Assembly (NCBI GenBank): GCA_037903355.1
Contig: JBAJFE010000041.1
Span: 186,001 to 250,000 of the forward strand
Length of the DNA stretch: 64,000 nucleotides
From: Trichuris trichiura
Taxonomy: Eukaryota > Nematoda > Enoplea > Trichinellida > Trichuridae
Reading direction: 5' to 3'
The notes below the pieces were generated by a model, which ran no database searches, had not been told where the DNA came from, and saw only the letters and a list, made by a program, of their open reading frames with translations. The position numbers and the translations under genes are program-made. Shown here piece after piece: positions 10,870 through 21,583 of this stretch (positions are counted from its first letter, which is position 1; the number at the start of each line of letters is the position of its first letter).

Positions 10870-11880
10870 CTCCTCTTCAAAAGATATGTGGACGATATCC
10901 TTGTAATTATCAAGGCCGGAAAAGAAGAACAATTTCTACAATTCCTCAACAACATGCGCCCAAACCAGATAGTCTTCACCATGGAAAAAGAAGAAAACAA
11001 AAGTCTTCCCTTTCTAGATGTGCTTATTATTCGCACAAATGAAGGGCTTAAAACCAGAGTCTATAGGAAACCCACGCAGACTGAACAATATCTCAACTTC
11101 TCATCACATCATCCACGATCAGTAATGCGTGGAATCCTCTCCGGAATGGTCGATAGGGCAGTCAATATATGTGACCCTGAATATCTACAGCCGGAACTTA
11201 ACTATATTAGAAAAGTCTTCTACAAAAATCATCCTAAATCCTTCATTGACCGAGTATTCAAATACAGGCTACACAAAGGTAAAGCTCCTGATCCTAATAC
11301 CTCACTATATCCACGTTTAGTTGTTCCATATGTGGCGGGACTAGGCGAAAAGTTTATTCAGCTAAGTAAAAGATTGGGTTTCAGAGTCTTTTTCAAAAAT
11401 TCTCCCAATCTGAGATCAATTCTCCGGACGGACAAAAGGAAAATTCCCATAAACGAAAGAACGGGTCTCATCTACGCGATCGAATGATCTTGTTCAGCAG
11501 TTTACGTCGGCGAAACAGGGAATACTTTAGAACACCGATTCCAAGAACACATAAGGAAACTAAACAGTTACAACAATGCAAAAAGTAGCCTACACAATAT
11601 GCACTCCCCAATACCTCGCCGCGGAAGACCAATGTTGGATCCAACAAAAACCATGGAAAAGGCAATTCAAGCTTCCGCGGTGGTAGAACATGCGGTGAAT
11701 TGCAAACAGCCCCTCCATCCAAGAGCCCTTTGCTATGAAAGTAACCTACACCTAAGAAAACTAAAAGAGGCTCTCTATATTAGAAACAACGTGACTTTCA
11801 ATCGAGACCAAGGGGCAGACATTAGTGATTTATGGACAAATATCATTACACTCCACAATTGTTGTTCCCTTAATAGTTGA
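10870..11880 (+). pseudogene. Penelope reverse transcriptase/GIY-YIG endonuclease fragment
   Basis: The frame opens just before the reverse transcriptase catalytic motif FKRYVDDILV; the two Asp of YVDD lie at about 10891-10896. It continues through NQIVFTMEKE and SLPFLDVLI (late RT motifs), TRVYRKPTQTEQYL, the linker and VPYVAGLGEKFIQLSKRLGF. A TGA at 11485-11487 breaks the frame where the other copy has Cys. Reading then continues in the same frame through SCSAVYVGETGNTLEHR (GIY-YIG endonuclease), RRGRP, AVVEHAV and LHPRALCYESNL to a stop at 11878-11880. The RT fingers and the DxxxF catalytic motif are lost to truncation. Confidence 0.87.
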
Positions 11881-12115
11881 CACACAAGCTAAAATCAATG
11901 GGAACTGAAACACTGAAGAAAAATCAAATCACATTTTTGGAACAAAGGGATAAAAATTGAAAACGAAACTACAAGGTCGGCCCATGCATTAACAAATTTC
12001 TACAAGAATACTGGCAGCTGACAGACACAGATGAAGAACTTTAAAACTCTCGTTTTAAACGTTGATAAGTGACGGAAGACAAATGTCGTCTCAGTAACCA
12101 CCACAAACTTCATTG

Positions 12116-12155
12116 GACCGCTGAAGACGGGTCGCGGCAGACCCGAAAGCTTCGG
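12116..12155 (+). ncRNA. hammerhead-like motif of PLE-2, core mutated
   Basis: Same layout as the PLE-1 motif: GACCG, then CTGAAGA (CTGATGA in PLE-1), stem II GGGTC with loop and GACCC, GAAA, AGCT, T and CGG. The T-to-A change in the core would be expected to weaken or abolish cleavage. Stem II is kept while its loop differs, as expected for a structured RNA. Confidence 0.7.
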
Positions 12156-12166
12156 AAGGAAGAAAA

Positions 12167-12227
12167 AATCTTTTTATTTTACTTCTCAACGGGAGAGAAT
12201 CCGTAATAAAGATATTTTCAATATGAA
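12167..12227 (+). repeat. right inverted repeat of PLE-2 (61 bp)
   Basis: Exact reverse complement of 10807-10867. Lies directly after the hammerhead-like motif, the same order as in PLE-1. Confidence 0.9.
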
Positions 12228-12404
12228 TACGAAAAAGTTATTCAAAATGTTACGCGGTGCGGATGATCGCTGAAACGCGCTTAGGCGAACAACGAACTCG
12301 CAAACATACGTTCAACCTTGGTTTAACTATGCTTCCGTTAAACTTCTGCGTTGTGCTAACACTGCCGCTATTAAAAATTCAAAAGAAAAACACTGCGTAT
12401 GCAA

Positions 12405-12425
12405 ATATATATATATATATATATA
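12405..12425. repeat. (AT)n microsatellite
   Basis: About ten AT units between PLE-2 and the 3' end of the TMEM161 gene. Confidence 0.9.
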
Positions 12426-12580
12426 ATATCAATTGACGGCTACTCGGAAGTCTACTCAATATGGGTTAGCTTAGTTTATCTCCAACAAAGCACTTTGTTG
12501 GCAGTTTATTCATCTACCCGTAGTGTTAATGCATCACACCCTTCGAAGTGCCTCGTTCGAGGTTAAAACTAGTTTAAAAA

Positions 12581-14876
12581 CTAACTTCCTATCGCTGACG
12601 TTTGAAAATACGAGGAATACAGTATGGCAACAACGGATAATGCAAACTGAATGCTGCAAGTTGTTGAAACGATTACGTTCCACAGGCCTCGATTGACGGT
12701 GACATTGAAAATTGTCGAAAAGGTGGTCATCCGCCATAGGTCATCTTTGGCACCTGAAGTAGGTGGAGTTACTGCCGCTGGCTGGCTATTCAATGGTAGC
12801 CAAGAGTAGTTGCCTTAAATGGTGCTATTGGGTAAAAGCAAAAGAATGAAAACCGAAATCAATGCTACCCAAAGTCTTGAGTAGGCAATTAACGCTAAAC
12901 AGAAATAAAGGAGGAGCGTAATACTGGTTTGCGACCGCTACGAAGTAGATGAATACGGACGAAATCTAAGAACGACAAACAACGTACTATCACAAAACGA
13001 CAAAGTGCTACTCACATAGGCGTTTAGATCTTTGTTGCTTATTTTTCCGGCTTCGGTTCTGAGCTTCGCAATTTTTTTGATTGCCAAGTTGAGATATGCC
13101 TGCAAGCAGGGACCAGCGGTGGATAGACGAAAGCCCACAAATATCATAACGACTAGAACTCGCGCGCTACCCAAGTCGAGGTGTGGCAACCTGTTGCAAC
13201 ATGTAGCAAAGGAATTTGGGCCGTATGCCAATAAAGCTTACAGAAAAAATGCATTTGACTCTAGCAGCCGCTCGGCGACAGGTCGGCACCAAAGCAGACA
13301 GCAGCATGGTCCTAGCAAGCTGAAGTGCAAGGCGGCCCTGCATTTCAAAAATTCCAATGCAATGAGCTTCTCCTTCTCCTCTCGTTCCATCTTACCTCTG
13401 CAATGCGTTCAACCCGTTTGACTCCAAAGCATCTTTGTACGTTCTTGCCAGACGAAAGCAAGGAAATGTCAGCAACATGGACAATAAAGCTAACATCCAA
13501 GACAAGTTAAAGTAGAATGTCGCTGGTGATCCCACCTGCCTGCAAAAAAAACAATATATTATAATACGATTGTCATAAGCACAACAATATGATGCTCACG
13601 GATATCTTATGTCATGCATTGCGTAGAAGTCGGCTGTCGTCAGCGTGAAATTGTCGAATGCTATAAAAAGGCAATGTACAATGGAAAAACTGGTGAAACG
13701 CAAAAAACTTAAACAACAGGAACGTTGAAGGCAACTTGTTCTTTTAAATATTGAAGACTTTGAAACAGTGCAACCCGAATAATTTACATTTTTTGTTTTG
13801 GCGATTTAACAGAATTGAGAAACGGAAATAATAGTACTCTTTGTACCGTGAACGGAAAACAAAGCTGTAAACTAATCTTAGAATAATCTCTGTCTTATTT
13901 AAGGAAAAAATAAAACCTACATACATACCTTCGTGAATGCCAACGTCAAGGACTTGGTCGCTGAACAGTAATAATGTCATGATAATGAAAAATGACACTA
14001 CTCCAGTGGCAATACAAAGAGAGCGTTCTCCTTTGGTGCCGCTGAAGTTGAAATAAACAGCCGTCATTCGGAACATGTTCTTTCTGTAAAGAAGGCAAAG
14101 TTGTCACTATATGGATTATTGCAAACTGTCAGCGTTTACAGGCATATACAAGCCATTATTAAGTACCACACGACGCTGAGGTTCACTTCTTGGTTGGCAC
14201 GCCCAGGGGAAAGAAGGTAAAATAATTCGCTGCATGAGAAGACTATGAATGTAACAAAGGCAAAGTCGATCATCCAAAGAAATTCATCGCAGAACGGCAA
14301 GTAGATAAGCTCATTTTTCGATACCGCGCATGGCTGCAGGTCAAATGATAAACTCTGCTTGCTGAACTGATAAACAATATCACTGGACGGATGGATTCTA
14401 CAAGAAAGATTAGTCGTAGAAGCGATCAAGGCAAATTGGTACTTTCTTTGAAACTACCTTCTCTGTCTGCTTCTTCTGCTTGAAAACTGAGTTTTCATGC
14501 ATTTCAATAGCTCTTCGTCCGAGGGGGGAAGATAACAAACATACCTGAAAATCCAATCAAGCAAAAGATTGTGAAGCAACCTAACCTTACCCTCTGGTCA
14601 AAAGCCACAAGCCAATAGAGCGTTTGGGAAGCAGCCTGTGCAAAATGGAGGCAGCCACGAGAGTTAAAACAAATTGAAAGCTAACTATGCCCTGCAAAAG
14701 CATTTACGCTTGTAGGGACAACAATAAACAGCTAAAAATGAGACGGAAGAAAGCGTAACGAGTAAGCTGACAACGGAAACAAAAGCTGATGAGCCGGTAT
14801 TCTCTTCAACGGGAAAGAACGATAAAAATGTAGCTAGTTGTACACCACATTTGGAAAAAGTAAAATCACTTACCAT
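12581..14876 (-). CDS. tmem161: TMEM161 family multi-pass membrane protein (11 exons)
   Basis: Exons on the minus strand: 14876-14874, 14691-14591, 14544-14458, 14397-14140, 14083-13929, 13660-13600, 13539-13396, 13337-13242, 13190-13016, 12965-12869, 12753-12581. All phases join; the total is 1350 nt, 449 aa, close to the usual ~480. Exon 1 contributes only the ATG. Family landmarks in order: GIVSFQFVLTLVAASI (first helix), IGLWLLT, LPPSDEELLK, FLWMIDFAFVT, NLSVVWYLIM, GERSLCIATGV, MLLTFPCFRLART, LQAYLNLAIKKI then LRTEAGKIS, ANQYYAPPLFLF, and the final NRGLWNVIVSTT helix. About eight or more membrane helices are visible. TMEM161 proteins are conserved in animals and have been linked to ion-current and rhythm control in heart in vertebrates; the molecular activity is not known. 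A Penelope element lies about 350 bp past the stop. Confidence 0.9.
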
Positions 14877-15992
14877 GTTAAATTTACGCGCCAAAGATAG
14901 CACCGATTAAGAAATATTGCGTTGATACCAAAGTTATAAGCGCAGGTACAATTGAAACAATAACTTTACACCCTTTCAAAAGCCGACAGGACTTGGAGAA
15001 AAAGTTTGCAAGCGAATAGCAGCTGCCCAAACCCCCGCAGAGTATTCAAGAATTTGTTCCTTTACACGCGTACGCATTAAACGATGTTTGAAAATTTCCC
15101 CTGTGAAATTTTGGGAGTCTTAACTGCAAACAATAGAACCGGTCGTTTATCCAGCACCATTGCCAGCCAAAGTCATTTCCCGTAACAGCAAACAGCTTTC
15201 GAAAGCATAGGCAGAGAAATTCATTTTTATCCGCCAACTTTCAAGTAACGACGAGGTTGTTTTTGTTGTCGATTAAATAAAAATTTTATTTTGGTTCGAA
15301 AAACGTTCATGTTTGCAACTTTTACGCATGACCTTTATGAGCTCAAGCGCCAAGCAATGTGACGTTGCGGTTACGGTACCTGAAAATCAAATAAGCTTTT
15401 TCGGAAAACGTGAAATAGTCCTTAAACATTGTGCTGCAGGTTTTGATGGATGATGAGTTAACTTTTGTTAGTTGTAATTCATCAGCAATCTGGAAACCGG
15501 TCGTCAATCCTTCTTCAGGATACGTTATCGTTCGGGTTCATTGTATCGAATGTTAAGTGCATGTTATTGTATTTTGGCAGCTAGAGAGAGATATGTTCAC
15601 GTACAGTTTTTGCGGAGAGCAATGTTTGAGCATTCATAACGAATACATGGCTTCCAGTGATTAGATAAAGTTTATGGACATTTATGTAGGAACGACAGCA
15701 TAACCATTTTTCGACTTTGTTCGACGAGCTGAATCGATTGCTATGCCCCTGAGCTAGCAAGTTTACTAAAATTAACTATTTGCTTCGTCGGTAGAAGTTT
15801 AGTTAATTTTCTTAGTGATCAGAGGTTCAGCTTTGTTCCACAAGCAGAGCAATGACTGAGACTTGATTCCGCGATTTTCTGTGGGTGAGGAAACCACCTG
15901 TTAGCTTCAGGCAAGCAATATAAAGCGTTCAGGGGATTCCTAACCCTGTTGTCACTGACAGGGGCAGTAAATTTATTTCCTCAGGTAGCAAA

Positions 15993-16065
15993 AGGCTCCA
16001 GCGAGGATCGAACTCACGACCTCCAGTTTACGAGACTGGCGCTCTAACCACTGAGCTATGGAGCC
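15993..16065 (-). tRNA. tRNA-Thr (anticodon CGT)
   Basis: A full cloverleaf is visible on the minus strand. The acceptor stem GGCTCCA pairs with TGGAGCC. The D-arm region has TAGCTCAGTGG (A box), the anticodon stem is CCAGT/ACTGG around the loop CTCGTAA, and the T arm has GAGTTCGATCCTC (B box). The anticodon CGT reads ACG, threonine. A TTTT run, the RNA polymerase III stop, follows directly. No intron and no CCA encoded. Confidence 0.96.
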
Positions 16066-16438
16066 TGCTGCTACTGACTGTACTCAACTTCTTTTACTCG
16101 GACTCCTAAAGCTTTTACAGAACGCATGAAAAGGCATAATGCTTTCATAATGTAAATTATAAGCATCTAATTTTTTCATAAATGCAATTCCTTGAGGTAG
16201 CACAGAATGATCGGAAAAAATGGACTTGTTTCCGCAACTGTTAAGTCGTGTTTATTCGATCGCTTTTACATGATGGACATTTGCGAAGTAGCTGTACAAA
16301 GTTTAAGGAAATTTTTAAAAAGAGCTTACAACGATAAACACGCATCGTAGACCAACTTGGGAACAGCAGTGAGGAAACATAGTTATTGGACCAATAGTAG
16401 GCTGTGGATTAGCAAACATACCGCTTGCCTTACTGAGT

Positions 16439-16876
16439 TTAGTTGTGGCTTTGAAATCTCCTGTCAGCCACGTAAAACTGCGTTAGTTGCACGCCTGGGC
16501 TCTCCGGGTCAGTTTTCTTTTTCTCTCGTTTTCTCCTTTCCGTTTCTTTTACCAAACTTCTTGAAATCACGCATATTGCCACGAAAGTGCAAAACAAACC
16601 GAATGCGCCCATACATAGTAATATAGCGTGCGACTTTTCCAGTTTGGCCAAGTCCAACTCCAAGACCAGGGATGCACGTTTTTCAGAACATCCAACTACC
16701 GTCCCATTCTCAGCCAACAGCGAGTATTCCCTGCCGGTTACTCTGTCAGCTTTAGAGTTATTAGCTTGGTCGGTTTCCCTTTTCACAATATGCTGTTCAA
16801 TGCTTCTGCCCAAAGTTGGTTTACTTATAGTTTCTGTCATCAGGAAAGCGGTTAGAACCGAAAGAACGACCTTCAT
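16439..16876 (-). CDS. small type I single-pass membrane protein, unknown family
   Basis: 145 aa in one exon. The start at 16876 opens a signal peptide (MKVVLSVLTAFLMTETIS). The outer part (about residues 20-83) is hydrophilic, with two N-glycosylation sites (NNS and NGT), one Cys, and a KR pair near residue 33 that could be a processing site. One membrane helix at about residues 84-105 (AILLCMGAFGLFCTFVAICV) is followed by a strongly basic stretch (RRKREKKK), fixing the tail inside. No domain recognised. Codons look ordinary and no frame break is present. A 5' exon cannot be excluded. Confidence 0.6.
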   Translation of the reverse strand: MKVVLSVLTAFLMTETISKPTLGRSIEQHIVKRETDQANNSKADRVTGREYSLLAENGTVVGCSEKRASLVLELDLAKLEKSHAILLCMGAFGLFCTFVAICVISRSLVKETERRKREKKKTDPESPGVQLTQFYVADRRFQSHN

Positions 16877-19523
16877 TGTACGGAAAAGTAAAATTGACAA
16901 CTCAGTTGATTGCCAATGCTACTAAAGCTACTTTGCTAGCGAAGGAATTTCACTTTTCTAAAATTTGCTGCAACTAACCTGCATATCATTAGTTTTCAGG
17001 TTTTACTCCGTTTTAAAAATACGAAGTAAGTTTCATTCTGCCTAAATTCAAATTTCTTTATGTTAGTAAGTTTTATGCTTGATTCCTAGGACGGTTCGGT
17101 GACCAGTCGTCGTCAGATCATTGGTCAAAACAGACTGTTATAGTAATTTTACGAAAGCGGGCCCGCAAGACTCGGGGGCTCTTGGATAAATCATTTTATT
17201 GAGCACATCCCTTTGGGTTGAATAGGTTTAAAGTGTATTTTTTTTTCTAAGGGATAACTCAGATCGTTAAAAGAAATCCAGTTTTTAATCATGAGTAGAA
17301 TTGCTAATTATTCTTGCTTGAGGCAAATTTTAAGATGTTTTAATTAACGGTTGCGTACAGGGGGCGCTATTACATGCTATAAATACCCAAGAAAAGTGGA
17401 GGCTCAAAACTGCAGACGAATTTAGTCGGCCGAAATGCATTGTAAATGCGGAATTGAATTTCCCGCTTTTTCTGCCCCAGCTCCCATGCTTTGCCGCTAG
17501 GCGTGCTCTGTTATCAGCGAAGAGTCCTAACCGAACTGTCAGTGCTGTTCAAGTGAACTTACAACCACATGGCGTACTATATTTTAGAAACACAACTCTT
17601 CTTAAGGGGTCGGAAGGTTTTCACAATGTTCTGTCCGTGCTTACTTACTGTATACTTTGTCTCCTTATCTCGTTACAGTATTACTTAGTGTGTGTATTGG
17701 CGCTTGCGAAGTAAAGGATTGACGCGTACATGACACACGATAAATTGTTTTATTAGATGATTATCCTGTTCAACATTCGGTTTTAATAAATCGGTACAAC
17801 AAAAAGTTCTACGCAGAAAAAATAGCGTACTAGCGCAAAGCTGGAATAAGTGCAACTTAACCACGAACAAATTAACGCGATTTATTAATATTTGTAGTTC
17901 CTAAAGCTAATGCACTGTAGCTAATGATTGCAGTATGTGAAAGCGCTGCAGTTAGTTAACTACTGATAGATCAAATATGCGTTCTTAGCAGTACATCCTA
18001 CCGGTTTTACTCAGCCATCGAGTGACTTAACTTCACGTCTTTAGCAACATGCTATTATAGGTATTTAAATTAAGCGAAGATAATTTTTCGGTTTCGTCTC
18101 TTAGCCGCCCTACTGTCATACTGTAAGTCTGCCGGCCGTCTTGTTCTGCCCTATCTAAACCTAAACCAAAATGTAAAGCTAATATTTTGGCTTAGACTTG
18201 AGTAAGCGCATTACAAGATGGCCTGCATACTTTGCATGAGGTGCAAAACAAGAATCCCGACCTGTTTTTTTAAAAAGGAACCTGCATTTTGTCGACTGTG
18301 AAGTGGCGGCAAAGAAAAAAGATCCAACATTTATACGCTATGGAGGCCCTCACCTGAGAGCTCTAACGTTTGAACTTTGCTATTCATAAGAATTGGTGCG
18401 TGAAATTCGAGACTTTTGAAGTTTGTGATCAAAGAAAGAATGGGCAGATGGAAGAGTAAAAAATGTTATCATTCGGTTGCAACATAAGCGCAAAATAATT
18501 GCGTCATAGTATTAATTTGCTTGCGCTGTATCATCGCTGTAATTTCGCGCTGAAGAACGATTGATTGAAGAAACAGTGTATTCCATTGAGAAGTCTTATT
18601 TTATTCTTGATCAAGTTTGAAGATCGCTTGAATTAAGAATGTTTATCTAAATTTTTCCGAGTATCGCTTGCGCAGTCTGTTTCCGTCGGCTGTAAGTTAC
18701 CGAGAGTAGGAGCATCGACGTTTCCTTGTAAGGCAATTGCTCTCCAGTTATTTTAGCTTTCCGTGCTTCTACAAAACCTGAAAATGTTTGAGCAGCACTT
18801 CATCAATTTGATTATTTGGGACACCCCAAGTGCAACCAACGCTTAATAATGTTGGGACTTGTAGGCATTTATTCTTTGGATAGATTTGTTTGGATAGCCT
18901 TAAGAAACTGCCTCAAAAGGATATGGCACCATCTATTCATTCTTTGGAAAAAAAACCAATCGATACACTAGTATATTTGCACTCGTATTGATCTGCTGCT
19001 TTTCCAATAACCGCAAGTTATACCTGTCGTCTGATGAATAGTTATTGCAGTTCGAGTTTAATTCTTTATTTTTTCTTTACTTTCAATCAGCAAATAATTG
19101 AGCTGAATGTTTAGCTGAGTATTTTTAGCTTCCGCATAGCGAAAACCACACGTTCGAGCTGATTTGTTGATTAACATTTTAAAGATTGGAACCTGAATTC
19201 CTGTACAGTAAAGCTTTTTAAGTAGGGTTTAAAAAACTTTGGTTTTTCGAACATTTTTTGAACAGCTAGCTCCGCTGTATCCAGGCATGCAGTATGCCGC
19301 TATATCAAGTGTTCATTTTTCTTTTTGACAGGATACTGGTAATGTGCCATCAATTCCCACCCATCCGCCTTTCGTAAACGAAATTGAAAGGCGAAATAAG
19401 CGTATTTTTGCACTACACTTTTTCCAACTTACGCAGCAGACTGGCAGAAGCATATTTACATATTGTAAGTAACGTTTTGCTTTTGTTTTGCGTTGATTTA
19501 TTCGGCCAATTGTTGCAGCAAAA
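16877..19523. other. intergenic, with one hairpin repeat copy
   Basis: No supported gene. The only structured element is the repeat copy at 18096-18313. The last bases before 19524 form a pyrimidine-rich stretch ending TTGTTGCAG five bases before the ATG. This could be a cis acceptor of a leader intron, or a trans-splice acceptor if this is a nematode. Confidence 0.45.
18096..18313. repeat. dispersed telomere-like double-hairpin repeat, copy R2
   Basis: Shares the head GTCTCTTAGCCGCCC and CATACTG with R4, and then TCTAAACCTAAACC. The outer stem (GCCGTCTTGT against ACAAGATGGC) is kept with changes on both sides, suggesting the fold matters or the copies arose from a folded source. The second half has GGAACCTGCATTTTG, matching the other copies. 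The copy is more diverged than R1 and R4. Confidence 0.65.
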
Positions 19524-20225
19524 ATGCCTGTTAAACCAGTGAAACCCGTTTCGCACGTAATATTTGACAATGACGGTTTGTTGCTGAATACGGAAATTTT
19601 TTACGAGGAGGCGTACAATAGGGTAATAAAGCGTTACGGTAAGGGTGAATTCACTTGGGAAATGAAGCTTCGGCAAATGGGACGCCCTCAGGAGATTGCC
19701 CTTCAAATGGCTATAGACGAATTCAAATTGCCAATTTCGCTTGATGAGATGATTAAGGAAACGGATGCTTATTTGATGGAGAAGTATCCAAGCAGCCAGT
19801 TGATGCCTGGAGCTGAGCGTTTGATTCGGCATTTGCATAAACACAATGTTCCCATGGCCTTGTGCACTGCGTCAAAACGAAAATACTTCCTATTGAAAAC
19901 GTCTCACCACAAAGATCTCTATAAGCTATTCAACCATGTAGTATGCATACCTGAGGAGCCGGAAATAAAGCATGGAAAGCCTAGTGGGGAAAGTTACTTG
20001 TTTTGTGCCTCCCGTTTTCCCGATCCGGCACCTTGCCCGAGTAGTGTTCTTGTGTTCGAAGATTCGGTGAATGGAGTTCAGGCTGCTTTAAATGCAGGCA
20101 TGCAAGTGGTGATGGTTCCCGATCCAAGAATGGCTCCGGAAAGCCGGCTTTTGGCTACTCAATGCCTAAACAGCCTACTTGAATTTCGACCTGAAACTTT
20201 TGGTCTACCAGCTTTCCAACAATGA
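19524..20225 (+). CDS. HAD-family hydrolase, pseudouridine-5'-phosphatase-like
   Basis: 233 aa, intronless. HAD motif I is HVIFDNDGLLLNTE, with the nucleophile Asp and the acid Asp of DND. The cap follows (WEMKLRQMGRP). Motif II is LCTAS, motif III the Lys of HGKPSGESYL, and motif IV VFEDSVNGVQA. The order and the 230-aa length match HDHD1/PUDP and related beta-phosphoglucomutase-like enzymes. These are Mg-dependent cytosolic phosphatases that take phosphate from pseudouridine 5'-phosphate and similar sugar phosphates. Substrate is inferred from family only. It faces a second, similar gene tail-to-tail, with 659 bp between the stops. A splice-acceptor-like TTGTTGCAG sits just before the ATG. 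Confidence 0.92.
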   Translation: MPVKPVKPVSHVIFDNDGLLLNTEIFYEEAYNRVIKRYGKGEFTWEMKLRQMGRPQEIALQMAIDEFKLPISLDEMIKETDAYLMEKYPSSQLMPGAERLIRHLHKHNVPMALCTASKRKYFLLKTSHHKDLYKLFNHVVCIPEEPEIKHGKPSGESYLFCASRFPDPAPCPSSVLVFEDSVNGVQAALNAGMQVVMVPDPRMAPESRLLATQCLNSLLEFRPETFGLPAFQQ

Positions 20226-20884
20226 AACTAAGTTCAATTGATTGACAGCACTTTTGCTGGCGAAGTTTCTTCACTAGATGGTTGTTTTTCTTGTTAGTAC
20301 TTTAGCCCCGTATCACTATCTATTTAGTGGCTGTTGATAGTTACAGCTTTTTAGGTTTTCCGATTTGATTTTGAAGAAGAAACTCTTACTAGAACTGTTT
20401 TCTTTCCCCCTTACGTTCGTTACGCCTGCTCGAAAAGTTTACGCGCTGGGTGTACTGGCTGTAATTCAACTGCATGCTCTTCCCGAAATTGCGATGTTTC
20501 TTAGGCGAATTAAAAGCTGTGCTTAACTTAACGCTTCTCTCGCTTGCCTATGAAAATGAAGTTGAACCAAACTGGCAGTTTTAAGTTTCTCGTTTAGTTA
20601 TTATTTGCTTCGCTGGTCTCTGCAGTGAAGCAATTGCCCAATCCCGAATTTTCAACTTGCACCTCACTACGCTGTGCATTCATTGTGCCGCGGAAAAATT
20701 GCTGCAATGTTGTTATGAATATTTGAAAGCGCAATGATCGTGGTTTATTCCAGGTAAAGCACATATACGCATTTTGCAAAAAATCCATAGCTATGGAGTT
20801 CATGTGTCAGTAAAGTGTCAGCATTAGCGGTAAAACGAATAGCTTCAAGTTACGGCATTAAGGGCAGGTTTACATACGTTATTG
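20226..20884. other. spacer between convergent phosphatase genes
   Basis: 659 bp shared 3' region of the two convergent genes. No coding signal recognised. Confidence 0.5.
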
Positions 20885-21583
20885 TTATTGAAATGGTGGC
20901 AAGCCAAAAGCTTCAGGTTTGAAATCAAGCAAACTGTTGAGGCTTTGTGTAGCTGCCAGGCGATGGGCGTTGTCCATTCTTGGGTCTGGAACCATTACTA
21001 CCTGCATTCCAGCCCTAACCGCTGCAAGTACCCCGTTGACAGAGTCTTCAAAGACAAGAACGCTGCTTGGTTTGGGTGCAGGTGGAGGAAAGCGTGACGC
21101 GCAAAGCAGGTAGCAGTCCGGATGCGGTTTACCAACTTTTATCGTTGGTTCTTGTGGTATACATACTATAGGATTGAATAATTGATACAGTTCTTGATGC
21201 TTAGACGTTTTCAGCTTGAAGTACTTTTCCTTTGATGCAGTGCACAATCCCATAGGTATGTTGTGCTTGTGAAGATGCCGAATCAGTCGTTCAGCTCCAG
21301 GCATTAATTGGCTGTTTGGAAACCGTCCCATCAGAATAGCGTCTGTTTGCTTAACCAATTGCTCTACCGACAGTGGCAGACTGTATTCTTCAATGATAAG
21401 TCGGTAAGCATCTTCTTGTGCACGACCCATTTGCTTTAGTTTTGTTTCCCATGTGAACTTGCCTTTACCGTAACGATTAGTCACCTCCGATATCGCTTCC
21501 TCATAGAACGCTTCAGTATTAAGCAACAAACCATCGTTGTCAAAGATCACATGGGTTACAGGCTTCAGCGTACGGGAGCTCAT
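20885..21583 (-). CDS. HAD-family hydrolase, pseudouridine-5'-phosphatase-like (paralogue)
   Basis: 232 aa from the ATG at 21583 (MSSRTLKPVTHVIF), intronless. All four HAD motifs are present: VIFDNDGLLLNTE, LCTAS, the Lys of KVGKPHPDCYL, and VFEDSVNGVLA. The two neighbours share long identical blocks (SQLMPGAERLIRHLHKHN, AGMQVVMVPDPRM) and differ mainly in the cap. This is a local inverted duplication that kept both copies intact. The KPH.DCYL motif III here is nearer the family norm than the KPSGESYL of the partner, so the two may differ in substrate. No frame damage. Confidence 0.92.
   Translation of the reverse strand: MSSRTLKPVTHVIFDNDGLLLNTEAFYEEAISEVTNRYGKGKFTWETKLKQMGRAQEDAYRLIIEEYSLPLSVEQLVKQTDAILMGRFPNSQLMPGAERLIRHLHKHNIPMGLCTASKEKYFKLKTSKHQELYQLFNPIVCIPQEPTIKVGKPHPDCYLLCASRFPPPAPKPSSVLVFEDSVNGVLAAVRAGMQVVMVPDPRMDNAHRLAATQSLNSLLDFKPEAFGLPPFQ

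Larger units (their letters stand above)
10807..12227 (+). mobile_element. Penelope-like retroelement, 5'-truncated copy (PLE-2)
   Basis: This copy holds the end of the reverse transcriptase, the linker, the GIY-YIG endonuclease, a 3' untranslated stretch, a hammerhead-like motif and a terminal repeat. Bases 10807-10867 are an exact reverse complement of 12167-12227 (61 bp), so the element is framed by perfect inverted repeats. The sequence just before it (about 10780-10806) resembles the matching flank of PLE-1 (GTACGGGA, then GTTTTCAT), so both share a longer terminal repeat. The perfect match suggests recent insertion. Confidence 0.88.

Noticed and set aside
14770..14830. CTGATGAGCCGG...CGGGAAA, a hammerhead-like string on the plus strand
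   Set aside because: It lies within the first TMEM161 intron, has no terminal-repeat context, and the match covers only three stem pairs with a long loop. Treated as chance.
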